NCBI GenBank assembly: GCA_025928545.1 | Contig: JAICJH010000003.1 | Span: forward strand, 1 to 64,000 | Reading direction: 5' to 3' | Source of the DNA: Bryobacteraceae bacterium | GTDB lineage: Bacteria; Acidobacteriota; Terriglobia; Bryobacterales; Bryobacteraceae | Length of the DNA stretch: 64,000 bases | In this document: piece by piece, positions 34,628-42,682 of the stretch | Layout of the letters: each line of letters opens with the position of its first letter | Position numbering within the stretch: the first letter of the stretch is position 1 | The notes under the pieces: model-generated | Database searches by the model: none | What the model was told of the DNA's origin: nothing | The model's input: only the letters and a program-made list of their open reading frames with translations | Made by a program: the position numbers and the translations under genes

Positions 34628-35998
34628 GTGTCGAATTCCGCCTACGTTGCGCGTCTGATCCTGCTGGGCCTGATCCTGGCGGTAAACGCTTTTTTTGCGG
34701 GCGCGGAGGTTTCTCTCCTTTCAGTTCGCGATTCGCGGCTGCGCCGGCTGGCGGAAGAGGGCCACGCGGGCGCCCGAATTGCCCTGACTCTGCTGTCTCA
34801 GCCGGAGAAGCTTTTATCGGTGACGCAGATCGGTGTTACTCTGGCGAGCCTGGGGTTGGGCTGGGCAGGAGAAGATACGCTTTACAATCTGTTGGTTTCT
34901 CTGTTTCATCCCGTTCTCACGCCGGCCATTATTTCGTATGTCCATGGCGCTTGTTTCGTCCTCGCGTTTCTGGTGATGACGTACTGCCATGTGGTCATCG
35001 GCGAGGTGGTTCCGAAGAACCTGGCGATCTCGCGGGCGGACAGGATCGCGATTGTGGTGGCGCCGGTGCTGATGGTTTTCTATCGGATTGCAGCGCCGTT
35101 TGTGGCGGTTGTGGAGAAATCGTCTTCGCTGATCACAAGAATGGCTGGCGCGAAATCGAGCCATCGCGGCGGCGGGCACTCGGCGGAAGAACTGAAGCTC
35201 ATCGTGAGTTCCAGCCGGTTTTCGGGAGTCTTGCACGAGGCGCAGGAAGAAATGATCCACCGGGTTCTCGATCTGGAAGAGACATCGGTGCGGGAGATTA
35301 TGCGCCCGCGGCACGAGATCGTCTCGATACCGATTGCAGCCACGCTCGACGAAGTTCTGGGCACGATGGTGGAAAGCCAGCATTCACGGTTGCCGGTATG
35401 GGAAGGGCAACCGGAACACATGGCCGGCGTCGTTTATTTCAAAGACATGACGCGGCTGTGGCATGACCGCCGGAAATCCATACGCGACGGACATCCGGTG
35501 GCGCCGTTCCAGCTGCGCCGGCTGATGCGCAAGCCTCTGATTGTGCCGGAAACGAAATCGGTGCAGGAGATGCTGGCCGAGTTTCAGGCCGGTCACACCC
35601 ATATCGCGCTGGTGGTGGACGAATTCGGCACCGTTGCCGGGTTGGTGACGGTAGAGGATGTGATCGAACAGGTTGTCGGCGAGATCAGCGACGAATTCGA
35701 CGTTCATGAGGACACACCGCGAGCTCCGCTGACGGAAACGGACAACGTGGAACTGGAAGGGGCAACCACAATCCGCGATCTGACTTCCATCTACGGCATT
35801 GAGTTGCCGGTGAACGCGGGTTTTGAAACGCTGGCAGGTTACCTGCTTTTTCGACTGGGCCATATTCCGGCTGTCGGGGAAGCCGTGGAATTCGAAGGGC
35901 GGCGGTTTGAGGTGACGCAGATGGAACGGAATCGGATTGCGCAGGTGCGCATTCAAAAAAACGGGGATGAAACGCCCACTGCCGAAGAGGCTCTTTAA
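34628..35998 (+). CDS. Hemolysin/CorC-like transporter (CNNM, CBS pair, CorC domain)
   Basis: A 456-residue membrane protein: DUF21/CNNM domain with about four hydrophobic segments (1-185, including 'ILAVNAFFAGAEVSLLSVRDSRLR'), a CBS domain pair (about 205-330, 'VREIMRPRHEIVSIP' and 'FQAGHTHIALVVDEFG'), and a CorC_HlyC domain at the end ('GATTIRDLTSIYGIELP'). The family exports Mg2+ or Co2+, or is of unknown transport role. Start GTG 34628; TAGACT ends eight bases before it with no ribosome binding site. Confidence 0.92.
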   Translation: MSNSAYVARLILLGLILAVNAFFAGAEVSLLSVRDSRLRRLAEEGHAGARIALTLLSQPEKLLSVTQIGVTLASLGLGWAGEDTLYNLLVSLFHPVLTPAIISYVHGACFVLAFLVMTYCHVVIGEVVPKNLAISRADRIAIVVAPVLMVFYRIAAPFVAVVEKSSSLITRMAGAKSSHRGGGHSAEELKLIVSSSRFSGVLHEAQEEMIHRVLDLEETSVREIMRPRHEIVSIPIAATLDEVLGTMVESQHSRLPVWEGQPEHMAGVVYFKDMTRLWHDRRKSIRDGHPVAPFQLRRLMRKPLIVPETKSVQEMLAEFQAGHTHIALVVDEFGTVAGLVTVEDVIEQVVGEISDEFDVHEDTPRAPLTETDNVELEGATTIRDLTSIYGIELPVNAGFETLAGYLLFRLGHIPAVGEAVEFEGRRFEVTQMERNRIAQVRIQKNGDETPTAEEAL

Positions 35999-36088
35999 GG
36001 CCGGTCTTCGGCAAGCCCCGGAACGCTTGCGCGCCCCTTGCGGGCTTGCGACCGCGTCCCCTGCTACCATGGATTTAGGTTTTTCCTT

Positions 36089-37507
36089 TTGAAAGTCGGT
36101 TTCGTAAGCCTCGGTTGCCCCAAAAATCTAGTCGACAGTGAAGTCATGATGGGCCAGCTTGCCGCGCGTGGGCATGAGCTGACTCCCCATCCAGACCAGG
36201 CTGACGTGCTGGTGGTGAATACGTGTAGTTTCATCGATCCCGCCAAGCAGGAATCGATCGACACCATTCTCGAGATGGCGGAGTACAAACGCGTGGGACG
36301 GGCCAAACGGCTTGTAGTTGCAGGTTGCCTGGTGGAACGCTACCGGGGCGATCTGCAAAAAGACATGCCGGAAGTAGACGCGCTGATCGGCACCAACGAA
36401 GTCGACAGGATTGTACAGGTTTGCGAAGGCATTGAAGACCCTGTGCCCGCCGATAATCCACTCTATCTCTATCACGATCTGACGCCGCGCGTGCTGGCCA
36501 CGCCCCGGCACTTTACGTACATCAAGATTGCGGAGGGCTGCGATCATCCCTGCACGTTTTGTGTAATTCCGCAGTATCGCGGCAAGTTCCGCAGCCGGCG
36601 TTTTGAATCCGTCATCTCCGAAGCCACGCGGATGTTTGCGCAGGGCGTGCGGGAGATTAACCTGATCGGCCAGGACACGACTTGCTACGGCGAAGATTTC
36701 GGGCTGAAAGACGGACTGGCTGTGCTGCTGGCGAGATTGGCGCAGATTGAGACGCCCCAGGAAAAGTGGGTGCGTTTTCTGTATGCTTATCCGAACCGGG
36801 TCACACAGAAACTGCTGGATACAATTGCGGAACACGCGTCGCTGGTGAAGTACATCGACATGCCGCTGCAGCACGCCAGTCCAGGCGTTCTGAAGCGCAT
36901 GAAGCGCGGCGCTTCGGGAGACATTTTTCTCAAGCTGCTGGAAAAAGTGCGACGCACGATTCCGGGTGTCGTAATTCGCACCAGCTTCATCGCGGGCTTC
37001 CCCGGCGAGACGGAGGCCGAATTCGAAGAGCTTTGCAAGTTTGTGCAGGCCGCCCAGTTCGATCGCCTCGGCGTGTTTTCTTATTCCGACGAAGATACCA
37101 GCGGCAGCTTTGCGCTCGCTGGCAAGGTCGGCGCGCGCGATATCAATAATCGCAAGCGGAAGCTGATGGCGATCCAGCGAAAGATTTCGCGGGCGAAGAA
37201 TCGTTCCATGATGGGGCGCGAAGTGCCTGTGCTGGTGGAAGGTTTATCGGCGGATACGGATCTGCTTTGGCAGGCGCGTATGTCCACGCAGGCTCCGGAA
37301 ATCGACGGTCATGTGCTGATTAACGACGTGGAAGGCGACGAACCGCAACCAGGGCAAATGCGCCTGTTGCGGATCACCGAGACGCACGATTACGACCTGA
37401 TCGGGACGCTGCTTCCATCCACCGAAGGGGAGCCGATACTGGGGGCGCCGCTGTCCGCGCTGAGTTCGTTGATCAACATTGCGCCGAGTCAATTACCTGC
37501 ACGATGA
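36089..37507 (+). CDS. rimO: Ribosomal protein S12 methylthiotransferase RimO
   Basis: A 472-residue radical SAM enzyme that adds a methylthio group to Asp of ribosomal protein S12. Three N-terminal cysteines ('SLGCPKNLVDSE', 'NTCSFIDPA', 'AGCLVERY') hold the second iron-sulfur cluster; the radical SAM cluster is in 'CDHPCTFCVIPQYRG', and a C-terminal TRAM domain follows. A TTG at 36089 is taken as the start: AGG at about 36077-36079 provides spacing, and it begins right at 'KVGFVSLGCPKN'. First gene of a long packed operon. Confidence 0.94.
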   Translation: MKVGFVSLGCPKNLVDSEVMMGQLAARGHELTPHPDQADVLVVNTCSFIDPAKQESIDTILEMAEYKRVGRAKRLVVAGCLVERYRGDLQKDMPEVDALIGTNEVDRIVQVCEGIEDPVPADNPLYLYHDLTPRVLATPRHFTYIKIAEGCDHPCTFCVIPQYRGKFRSRRFESVISEATRMFAQGVREINLIGQDTTCYGEDFGLKDGLAVLLARLAQIETPQEKWVRFLYAYPNRVTQKLLDTIAEHASLVKYIDMPLQHASPGVLKRMKRGASGDIFLKLLEKVRRTIPGVVIRTSFIAGFPGETEAEFEELCKFVQAAQFDRLGVFSYSDEDTSGSFALAGKVGARDINNRKRKLMAIQRKISRAKNRSMMGREVPVLVEGLSADTDLLWQARMSTQAPEIDGHVLINDVEGDEPQPGQMRLLRITETHDYDLIGTLLPSTEGEPILGAPLSALSSLINIAPSQLPAR

Positions 37508-37668
37508 AATGTCCGATTTGCAACCGGCCGGTTCGGCTGGAAGATAAAGAGTCGCCCTTCTGCAGCGAACGCTGCCGTGAGGTGGATCTGGGAAACTGGG
37601 CGACGGAAAAATACGTAATTTCTACTCCGGCGGACCGGATCACCAAACCCGAAGAGGAAGAGGATTGA
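37504..37668 (+). CDS. yacG: DNA gyrase inhibitor YacG
   Basis: A 54-residue zinc protein beginning Met-Lys-Cys-Pro-Ile-Cys. The CPIC pair, then 'FCSERCREVDLGNWATEKY', gives the four zinc cysteines (CxxC...CxxxC) and the 'DLG.WA' signature of YacG, which binds gyrase B and blocks DNA binding. It overlaps rimO (ATGA at 37504-37507) and pgpA (TTGA at 37665-37668). Its acidic tail ends Glu-Glu-Glu-Glu-Asp. Genes this short are easily missed. Confidence 0.92.
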   Translation: MKCPICNRPVRLEDKESPFCSERCREVDLGNWATEKYVISTPADRITKPEEEED

Positions 37669-38165
37669 GTGAGCGGGTCAGTTCGGGCACACTCGGGATG
37701 AAGCGGGGTCCGGCCTTCTGGTTCGCGACTTGGTTTGGGTGCGGACTGGCGCCGAAGGCTCCTGGTACCGCCGGTTCGGTGGGGGCGTTGGTTGTGGCTT
37801 GGCCGCTGGCGTTTTACCTGAACTGGCCCCCGATGTGGTTCGGCATTCTGGCGGTGGCCATCCTCTGGCCCGCGATTCAGTCGGCGACGGCGGTCGCGGT
37901 GGGGACCGGCCGCAAAGATCCGCAGATCGTGGTTGTGGATGAAGTGGTGGGGCAGTGGCTGACTCTGGCGGGGGCCACCCGCTTGAATCCGCTGGCCTTT
38001 CTTTTCGCTCTCATCCTGTTCCGTCTGTTCGATGTCTGGAAACCGCCGCCGATCCGACGCCTCGAATTATTGCCGGCCGGAACCGGGATCGTTCTGGACG
38101 ATGCGCTGGCGGGCATCTACGGCGCGGTTATCCTATATGTGCTGGGTAGATTCAGCGTTTACTAG
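37665..38165 (+). CDS. pgpA: Phosphatidylglycerophosphatase A
   Basis: A 166-residue membrane enzyme that dephosphorylates phosphatidylglycerophosphate. 'FATWFGCGLAPKAPGTAGS' and 'VVVDEVVGQWLTL' plus the C-terminal 'LDDALAGIYG' are PgpA landmarks; about four hydrophobic segments. TTG 37665 overlaps the yacG stop and has an AGAGG-type ribosome binding site; ATG 37698 is the alternative. Lies between yacG and the NHL gene (6 nt gap). Confidence 0.88.
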   Translation: MSERVSSGTLGMKRGPAFWFATWFGCGLAPKAPGTAGSVGALVVAWPLAFYLNWPPMWFGILAVAILWPAIQSATAVAVGTGRKDPQIVVVDEVVGQWLTLAGATRLNPLAFLFALILFRLFDVWKPPPIRRLELLPAGTGIVLDDALAGIYGAVILYVLGRFSVY

Positions 38166-38171
38166 AAAAAT

Positions 38172-39227
38172 ATGGCAACCCGTAAAGCAGTATCCGAAAA
38201 ACCTGGTGACAACAGGCCGAAAATTTCCGGGGTGCAGCCGGCTGCAGCGATAGCTGGCGGCGAGTTTTCCATCCGCGGCAAAGGCCTTGCCGCGGGGGAC
38301 AGGCCGCGGGTTATGATCGGCGAAATTCAGGCGCCGGTAGTCATCGGCTCGGATTCGCTGGTCATTGTGAAGGTGCCCGATGGTGCGTCGGTCGGCGAAC
38401 TGACCGTCGGCGGAGGCGAGGCTGGCGACGGAAAAATCAGCGATGCCTGGAACTGCGATATCGGAATCGCGATCGCGGAAAACCTGCATCCGGTCACCAA
38501 TCCGGCGGTGGATGCCTTCGGTAACATCTACACGACCTTCAGCGGCTCACGCGGACAGAAGGTGCCAGTTTCGGTTTATAAGATCGACCTCAATTTCAAT
38601 CTCCGGCCTTTCATCAACGACCTGATGAACCCGACGGGAATTGCGGCGGGTCCCGACGGCCTTCTCTATATTTCAAGCCGGTTCGATGGCGTTGTATATC
38701 AGGTCAGCCAGACCGGCAATATGTCGGTTTTCGTGGAGGGCATGGGCGTGGCCACGGGCATTTGTTTCGACCCGGCCGGCAACCTGTATGTCGGCGACCG
38801 CAGTGGCACCATCTTCAAGGTCGGTTCCACGCGGCAGATCTTCGTTTACGCCACGGTTGAACCGTCTATTTCGTCCTATCATTTGGCATGGGGGCCGGAT
38901 CAGCACCTTTATGTCAGCGGGCCGACCACTTCCAGCTTCGACAGCATCTACAAGATCGGCGACAATGGCGACGTGCAGACTTTCTACCGCGGCCTGGGTC
39001 GACCGCAGGGGATGGCGTTCGATGCCGACGGCAATCTCTATTCCGCTGCATCTTACATGGGACGCAAAGGCGTAGTGCGCATTACCCCGGCAGGCGCGAT
39101 TGAGCATTTTCTGTCCGGACCCGGCATCGTCGGCGTGGCGTTTTCTCCCTCGCAATCCATGCTGGTGGCGACGACAAACGCGATTCATCGGGTGGATGTC
39201 GGTATTCGCGGGTATCAGGTTTTCTAG
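38172..39227 (+). CDS. IPT/TIG plus NHL/SMP-30-like beta-propeller protein without a signal peptide
   Basis: A 351-residue protein. Residues 15-95 form an IPT/TIG-like domain ('KISGVQPAAAIAGGEFSIRGKGL'), and 105-350 a propeller with NHL/gluconolactonase-like repeats ('NLHPVTNPAVDAFGNIY', 'GIAAGPDGLLYISSR', 'GICFDPAGNLYVGD', 'GMAFDADGNLYSAA'). There is no signal sequence, which is odd for two domains usually found outside the cell. The position between pgpA and cinA appears conserved in acidobacteria as I recall, but I cannot verify this. Function unknown. Confidence 0.82.
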   Translation: MATRKAVSEKPGDNRPKISGVQPAAAIAGGEFSIRGKGLAAGDRPRVMIGEIQAPVVIGSDSLVIVKVPDGASVGELTVGGGEAGDGKISDAWNCDIGIAIAENLHPVTNPAVDAFGNIYTTFSGSRGQKVPVSVYKIDLNFNLRPFINDLMNPTGIAAGPDGLLYISSRFDGVVYQVSQTGNMSVFVEGMGVATGICFDPAGNLYVGDRSGTIFKVGSTRQIFVYATVEPSISSYHLAWGPDQHLYVSGPTTSSFDSIYKIGDNGDVQTFYRGLGRPQGMAFDADGNLYSAASYMGRKGVVRITPAGAIEHFLSGPGIVGVAFSPSQSMLVATTNAIHRVDVGIRGYQVF

Positions 39228-39229
39228 CC

Positions 39230-40504
39230 ATGACGGCTGAAATCGTGGCAGTCGGCTCGGAAATGCTGACGGCTGGGCGGCTGGATACCAATTCGCTTTT
39301 CATCACTGAACATCTGAACAGCCTCGGCATCGAGGTGACCGCCAAGCACGTGATCGGCGACGATAACGGACGCCTGGTGACTGCGATCCGGCGGGCGCTG
39401 GCCGACGCGGATATTTTGATTCTGTCGGGTGGCCTGGGTCCCACTGAAGACGACCTGACGCGTGACGCGGTGGCCGAGGCGCTGGGTTGCCAGATGCTCG
39501 CCGATGCTGAAACTTTGCACGCCATTGAGCAGCGCTTTCGCACCATGAAGCGCGAAATGCCGGCGATCAACCGTCGGCAGGCAATGGTGCTGGAGGGTGC
39601 GGAGATTCTCCGGAACGACAAAGGCACGGCGCCGGGGCAGTGGCGTGTGGTGGATGAGAAGAGCGGCAAGGTTGTGGTCATGCTTCCGGGGCCTCCGTCC
39701 GAACTGAAATCGATGTTCACCCGCGAGTGCCTGCCGCGGTTGGCTGCAATCGCACCCCCGACGGCGATTCACACCGCGGTGCTGCGTGTCACCGGAATTT
39801 CGGAATCGCAACTGGATCAGACGATTGCGCCGATCTATCTGAACCGGGCGAATCTCGCGACCACAGTGCTGGCGCACGATGGCGATCTTCAGGTACGTTT
39901 CCGGGCCCAGTGCGCGACTCTGGATGCGGCAATCGCTTTAACGGAAGAGGTTGCGGCGCGGGCTGCCGAGGCCCTGGGAGAGCACGTCTATTCCCGTCTG
40001 GATGAACCTCTCGAAGTCGTGATCGGCAACCGGTTGGCTGCGGCGAATTCGACGCTGGTGGTAGCGGAGAGCGCGACCGGCGGCGGCCTGGCGCAACGGA
40101 TTACCGGCGTGGCCGGAAGTTCGGCCTATTTCATCGGCGGCTACGTCACGTATTCGAAGAAGATGAAGACCGATGTCCTGGGCGTGCCGGCGGCGCTGCT
40201 GGAGGAGTTCGGCGCGGTGAGCAAAGAGACGGCGCAGGCGATGGCGGAAGGCGCCAGGCTTGCGGCCCGCGCGGACTGGGCCATCTCCATTACCGGCAAT
40301 GCCGGACCTTCCACCGATGGCTCCGAGGCGCCGGTTGGTACGGTTTACATCGGCGTGGCCGGGCCAGGCAACCCGATTGAGATCACGGTTACGCATCGCA
40401 TGTGGCCGGTAAACGATCGCGGGCGTGTGCGGGCATTTGCCGTTCAGTCAGCGCTCGATCTGCTCAACCGTCGGTTAATCGCTCACGGCCTCCTATCCGC
40501 ATGA
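39230..40504 (+). CDS. cinA: Competence/damage-inducible protein CinA
   Basis: A 424-residue protein with an N-terminal MoCF-biosynthesis-like (COG1058) domain ('AVGSEMLTAGRLDTNS', 'LSGGLGPTEDDLTRDA', 'LPGPPSELKSMF') and a C-terminal nicotinamide-nucleotide amidohydrolase domain ('VAESATGGGLAQRIT', 'GGYVTYSKKMKTDVLGV', 'ISITGNAGPSTDGSE'). Such fusions hydrolyse NMN and ADP-ribose in pyridine nucleotide recycling. It starts two bases after the NHL gene and overlaps the glycosyltransferase gene by 4 nt. Confidence 0.94.
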   Translation: MTAEIVAVGSEMLTAGRLDTNSLFITEHLNSLGIEVTAKHVIGDDNGRLVTAIRRALADADILILSGGLGPTEDDLTRDAVAEALGCQMLADAETLHAIEQRFRTMKREMPAINRRQAMVLEGAEILRNDKGTAPGQWRVVDEKSGKVVVMLPGPPSELKSMFTRECLPRLAAIAPPTAIHTAVLRVTGISESQLDQTIAPIYLNRANLATTVLAHDGDLQVRFRAQCATLDAAIALTEEVAARAAEALGEHVYSRLDEPLEVVIGNRLAAANSTLVVAESATGGGLAQRITGVAGSSAYFIGGYVTYSKKMKTDVLGVPAALLEEFGAVSKETAQAMAEGARLAARADWAISITGNAGPSTDGSEAPVGTVYIGVAGPGNPIEITVTHRMWPVNDRGRVRAFAVQSALDLLNRRLIAHGLLSA

Positions 40505-41454
40505 AAGTCAGCGTGATTGTGCCGTGCCGCAATGAGCGCCCGTACATCGACGCTTTCCTCAACGGGCTATTCGCGCAGAAATTGGCCGGAGTCGACTGGG
40601 ACGTGTGGATCGCCGACGGCATGAGCGACGATGGCACACGGGATCGCGTGCTGGAATTCGCCGGCACGGATCCCCGAGTTCATTTGATCGATAATCCTGG
40701 ACGGACCGCGGCTGCCGGACTAAATGCCGGGCTCGAACACTGCACTGGCGAGATCGTGGTCCGCATGGACGTCCATACATCGTATGCCGCCGATTACATC
40801 GCGAGGTGTGTCGAGACGCTGCAACGAACCGATGCCGATAACGTCGGCGGCCCGTGGCGTGCGCGAGGCGATGGCTACATGCAGCGGGTGATAGCGGCGG
40901 CTTTTCAATCCCGCTTCTGCGCGGGCGGCGCGAAATCCCACGACCTGTCGTATGAAGGCTATGTCGATTCCGTTTATCTGGGATGCTGGCGAAGGGAGAC
41001 GCTGGATCGCGTTGGCTGGTTCGATACGGCCTTAGTACGGAATCAGGACGACGAATGGAATTTGCGCCTCACGCGCGCGGGTGGCCGAGTCTGGCAGGAT
41101 CCGCGGATTCAATCCTGGTACACCGTCCGTCCCTCGCTGGCGGCGCTGGGGAGGCAGTATTTCGATTACGGATTCTGGAAAGTGGCGGTGATGCGGAAAC
41201 ACGGCCGTCCCGCATCATGGCGGCATCTCGCGCCAGGCATTTTTCTGTTGCTGAACGTTTTGCTGGTTGCCTGGGCGCCACGGTTGGCGCCGTGGATCGA
41301 TATTCCGTACCTTGCAGTGAGCCTGATCTTTAGTCTGGCGGCGGCGCGCAGTTCGGGCTGGCTGTTGCTGCCCGTGCTTCCGGTGGTCTTCGCGGTTTAC
41401 CATTTTTCTTACGGGCTCGGGTTTCTATGGGGATGCGTCAGGACAATTGCATGA
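40501..41454 (+). CDS. Family 2 glycosyltransferase with C-terminal membrane helices
   Basis: A 317-residue GT-A fold enzyme: 'VSVIVPCRNERPYIDAFL' opening, 'WIADGMSDDGTRD', 'RTAAAGLNAGLEHC', a D-x-H metal site at 'VRMDVHTSYAADY', 'QDDEWNLRLTRAG' as the ED-type acceptor motif, and about three hydrophobic helices at the end. The donor sugar is unknown. ATG overlaps the cinA stop and its own stop overlaps the methyltransferase start, each by 4 nt. Confidence 0.9.
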   Translation: MKVSVIVPCRNERPYIDAFLNGLFAQKLAGVDWDVWIADGMSDDGTRDRVLEFAGTDPRVHLIDNPGRTAAAGLNAGLEHCTGEIVVRMDVHTSYAADYIARCVETLQRTDADNVGGPWRARGDGYMQRVIAAAFQSRFCAGGAKSHDLSYEGYVDSVYLGCWRRETLDRVGWFDTALVRNQDDEWNLRLTRAGGRVWQDPRIQSWYTVRPSLAALGRQYFDYGFWKVAVMRKHGRPASWRHLAPGIFLLLNVLLVAWAPRLAPWIDIPYLAVSLIFSLAAARSSGWLLLPVLPVVFAVYHFSYGLGFLWGCVRTIA

Positions 41455-42152
41455 CCGGCGATTCAGAAGCGGCGAGGATCCAGTGCGAGTATGAGCGGCG
41501 GGCTCGTGAAATGCCCGTCGATTTCTACGATCTGGATAAACCCGCCAATTATTTCGAGCACTGCGATATTGCCGGCAGGGTGACGTCGCTGCTGGGGCGG
41601 CATGGCATATTTCCTCCCCGCGGCCGGAAGATTGCGGATATCGGCTGCGGGACCGGGAACTGGCTCCTCAAGTTCGTCGAATGGGGCGCGAATCCGGAAG
41701 ATCTGTTCGGCATCGATCTGAGCTCCGCGCGTGTCGAACAGGCTCGACAACAGTTGCCTCTGGCGCAATTGAATACAGGTAACGCCGCGACACTTCCACT
41801 GGAGGACCGGTCTGTGGATCTTGCTTGCCAGTTCCTCGCCTTCAGTTCCGTACTTGACGGCTCGATGAAACAGTCGATGGCTACGGAAATGTTGCGCGTG
41901 GTGCGGGAAGGCGGCGCGATCCTTTGGTACGACCTGCGCATTGGCAACCCGGTAAACTCGGCGGTAAAAGGAATCGGCCTGAGTGAACTGCGTCGGCTGT
42001 TTCCCGGTTGCCGGCTGGATGTGGAACGTGTGACACTGGCTCCGCCCATCGCGCGTGCTGTTGTTCCACATTCTCAGAAGCTTGCGACGATGCTCCGGAA
42101 AATTCCAGCGCTGCGTACGCATTATCTGGCACTGATCGGGAAGGCCGCGTGA
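41451..42152 (+). CDS. Class I SAM-dependent methyltransferase
   Basis: A 233-residue enzyme. Motif I is 'IADIGCGTGNWLLKF', followed by the acidic 'GIDLSSARVEQAR', 'NTGNAATLPLEDRSVDL' and 'REGGAILWYDLRIGNP'. The order matches Rossmann-type small-molecule methyltransferases. Probably acts on a sugar or lipid-linked glycan given its neighbours. ATG 41451 is preferred because of the ATGA overlap with the glycosyltransferase; ATG 41427 is also possible. Confidence 0.88.
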   Translation: MTGDSEAARIQCEYERRAREMPVDFYDLDKPANYFEHCDIAGRVTSLLGRHGIFPPRGRKIADIGCGTGNWLLKFVEWGANPEDLFGIDLSSARVEQARQQLPLAQLNTGNAATLPLEDRSVDLACQFLAFSSVLDGSMKQSMATEMLRVVREGGAILWYDLRIGNPVNSAVKGIGLSELRRLFPGCRLDVERVTLAPPIARAVVPHSQKLATMLRKIPALRTHYLALIGKAA

Positions 42153-42682
42153 ACCTGCCTGGGCGATTGATCGCGGGATTGGTGTTGGTAGCGACGCTGC
42201 CTTTGTTGAGCGTCATCGGGATGGCAGTGTGGTTCGGCGGCGGGGGATCCATACTCTTTCGCCAGGTGCGAATCGGTCGTTTCGGGCAACCGTTCACGAT
42301 GTACAAATTTCGAACCATGCGAAATCTACCGGGCCTGCCGCTCACTTGCGAGGGCGATTCACGCGTGACATCGGTCGGTCGTTTCCTGCGGGCGTCTAAG
42401 CTCGACGAATTGCCGCAACTCTGGAATATCGTGCTGGGCGATATGGCGTGGATCGGACCGCGGCCTGAGATTCCGGAGTTTGTGGATATGAACGATCCTC
42501 TGTGGCAGCAAGTGTTGCAGCTTTGCCCCGGTTTGGCCGATGCCGCGAGCTTCGCGTTTCGCAATGAGGCGAAACTGCTCGCCTCGGCCGCCGATCCGGC
42601 AGATTACTACCGACGTGAGATTCTGCCCCGGAAGCTGCAACTCAGTCTGGATCATTCTATGCGGCGGTCCTCGTCGCGATGA
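42149..42682 (+). CDS. Sugar transferase (PglC-like phosphoglycosyl transferase)
   Basis: A 177-residue monotopic phosphoglycosyl transferase. One N-terminal reentrant hydrophobic segment ('LIAGLVLVATLPLLSVIGM'), 'ILFRQVRIGRFGQPFTMYKFRTM', the catalytic Asp-Glu in 'LRASKLDELPQLWN', and 'MAWIGPRPEIPEFV'. These enzymes load the first sugar phosphate onto polyprenyl phosphate. Length is that of the minimal PglC form. GTG start overlaps the methyltransferase stop (GTGA). Confidence 0.88.
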   Translation: MNLPGRLIAGLVLVATLPLLSVIGMAVWFGGGGSILFRQVRIGRFGQPFTMYKFRTMRNLPGLPLTCEGDSRVTSVGRFLRASKLDELPQLWNIVLGDMAWIGPRPEIPEFVDMNDPLWQQVLQLCPGLADAASFAFRNEAKLLASAADPADYYRREILPRKLQLSLDHSMRRSSSR

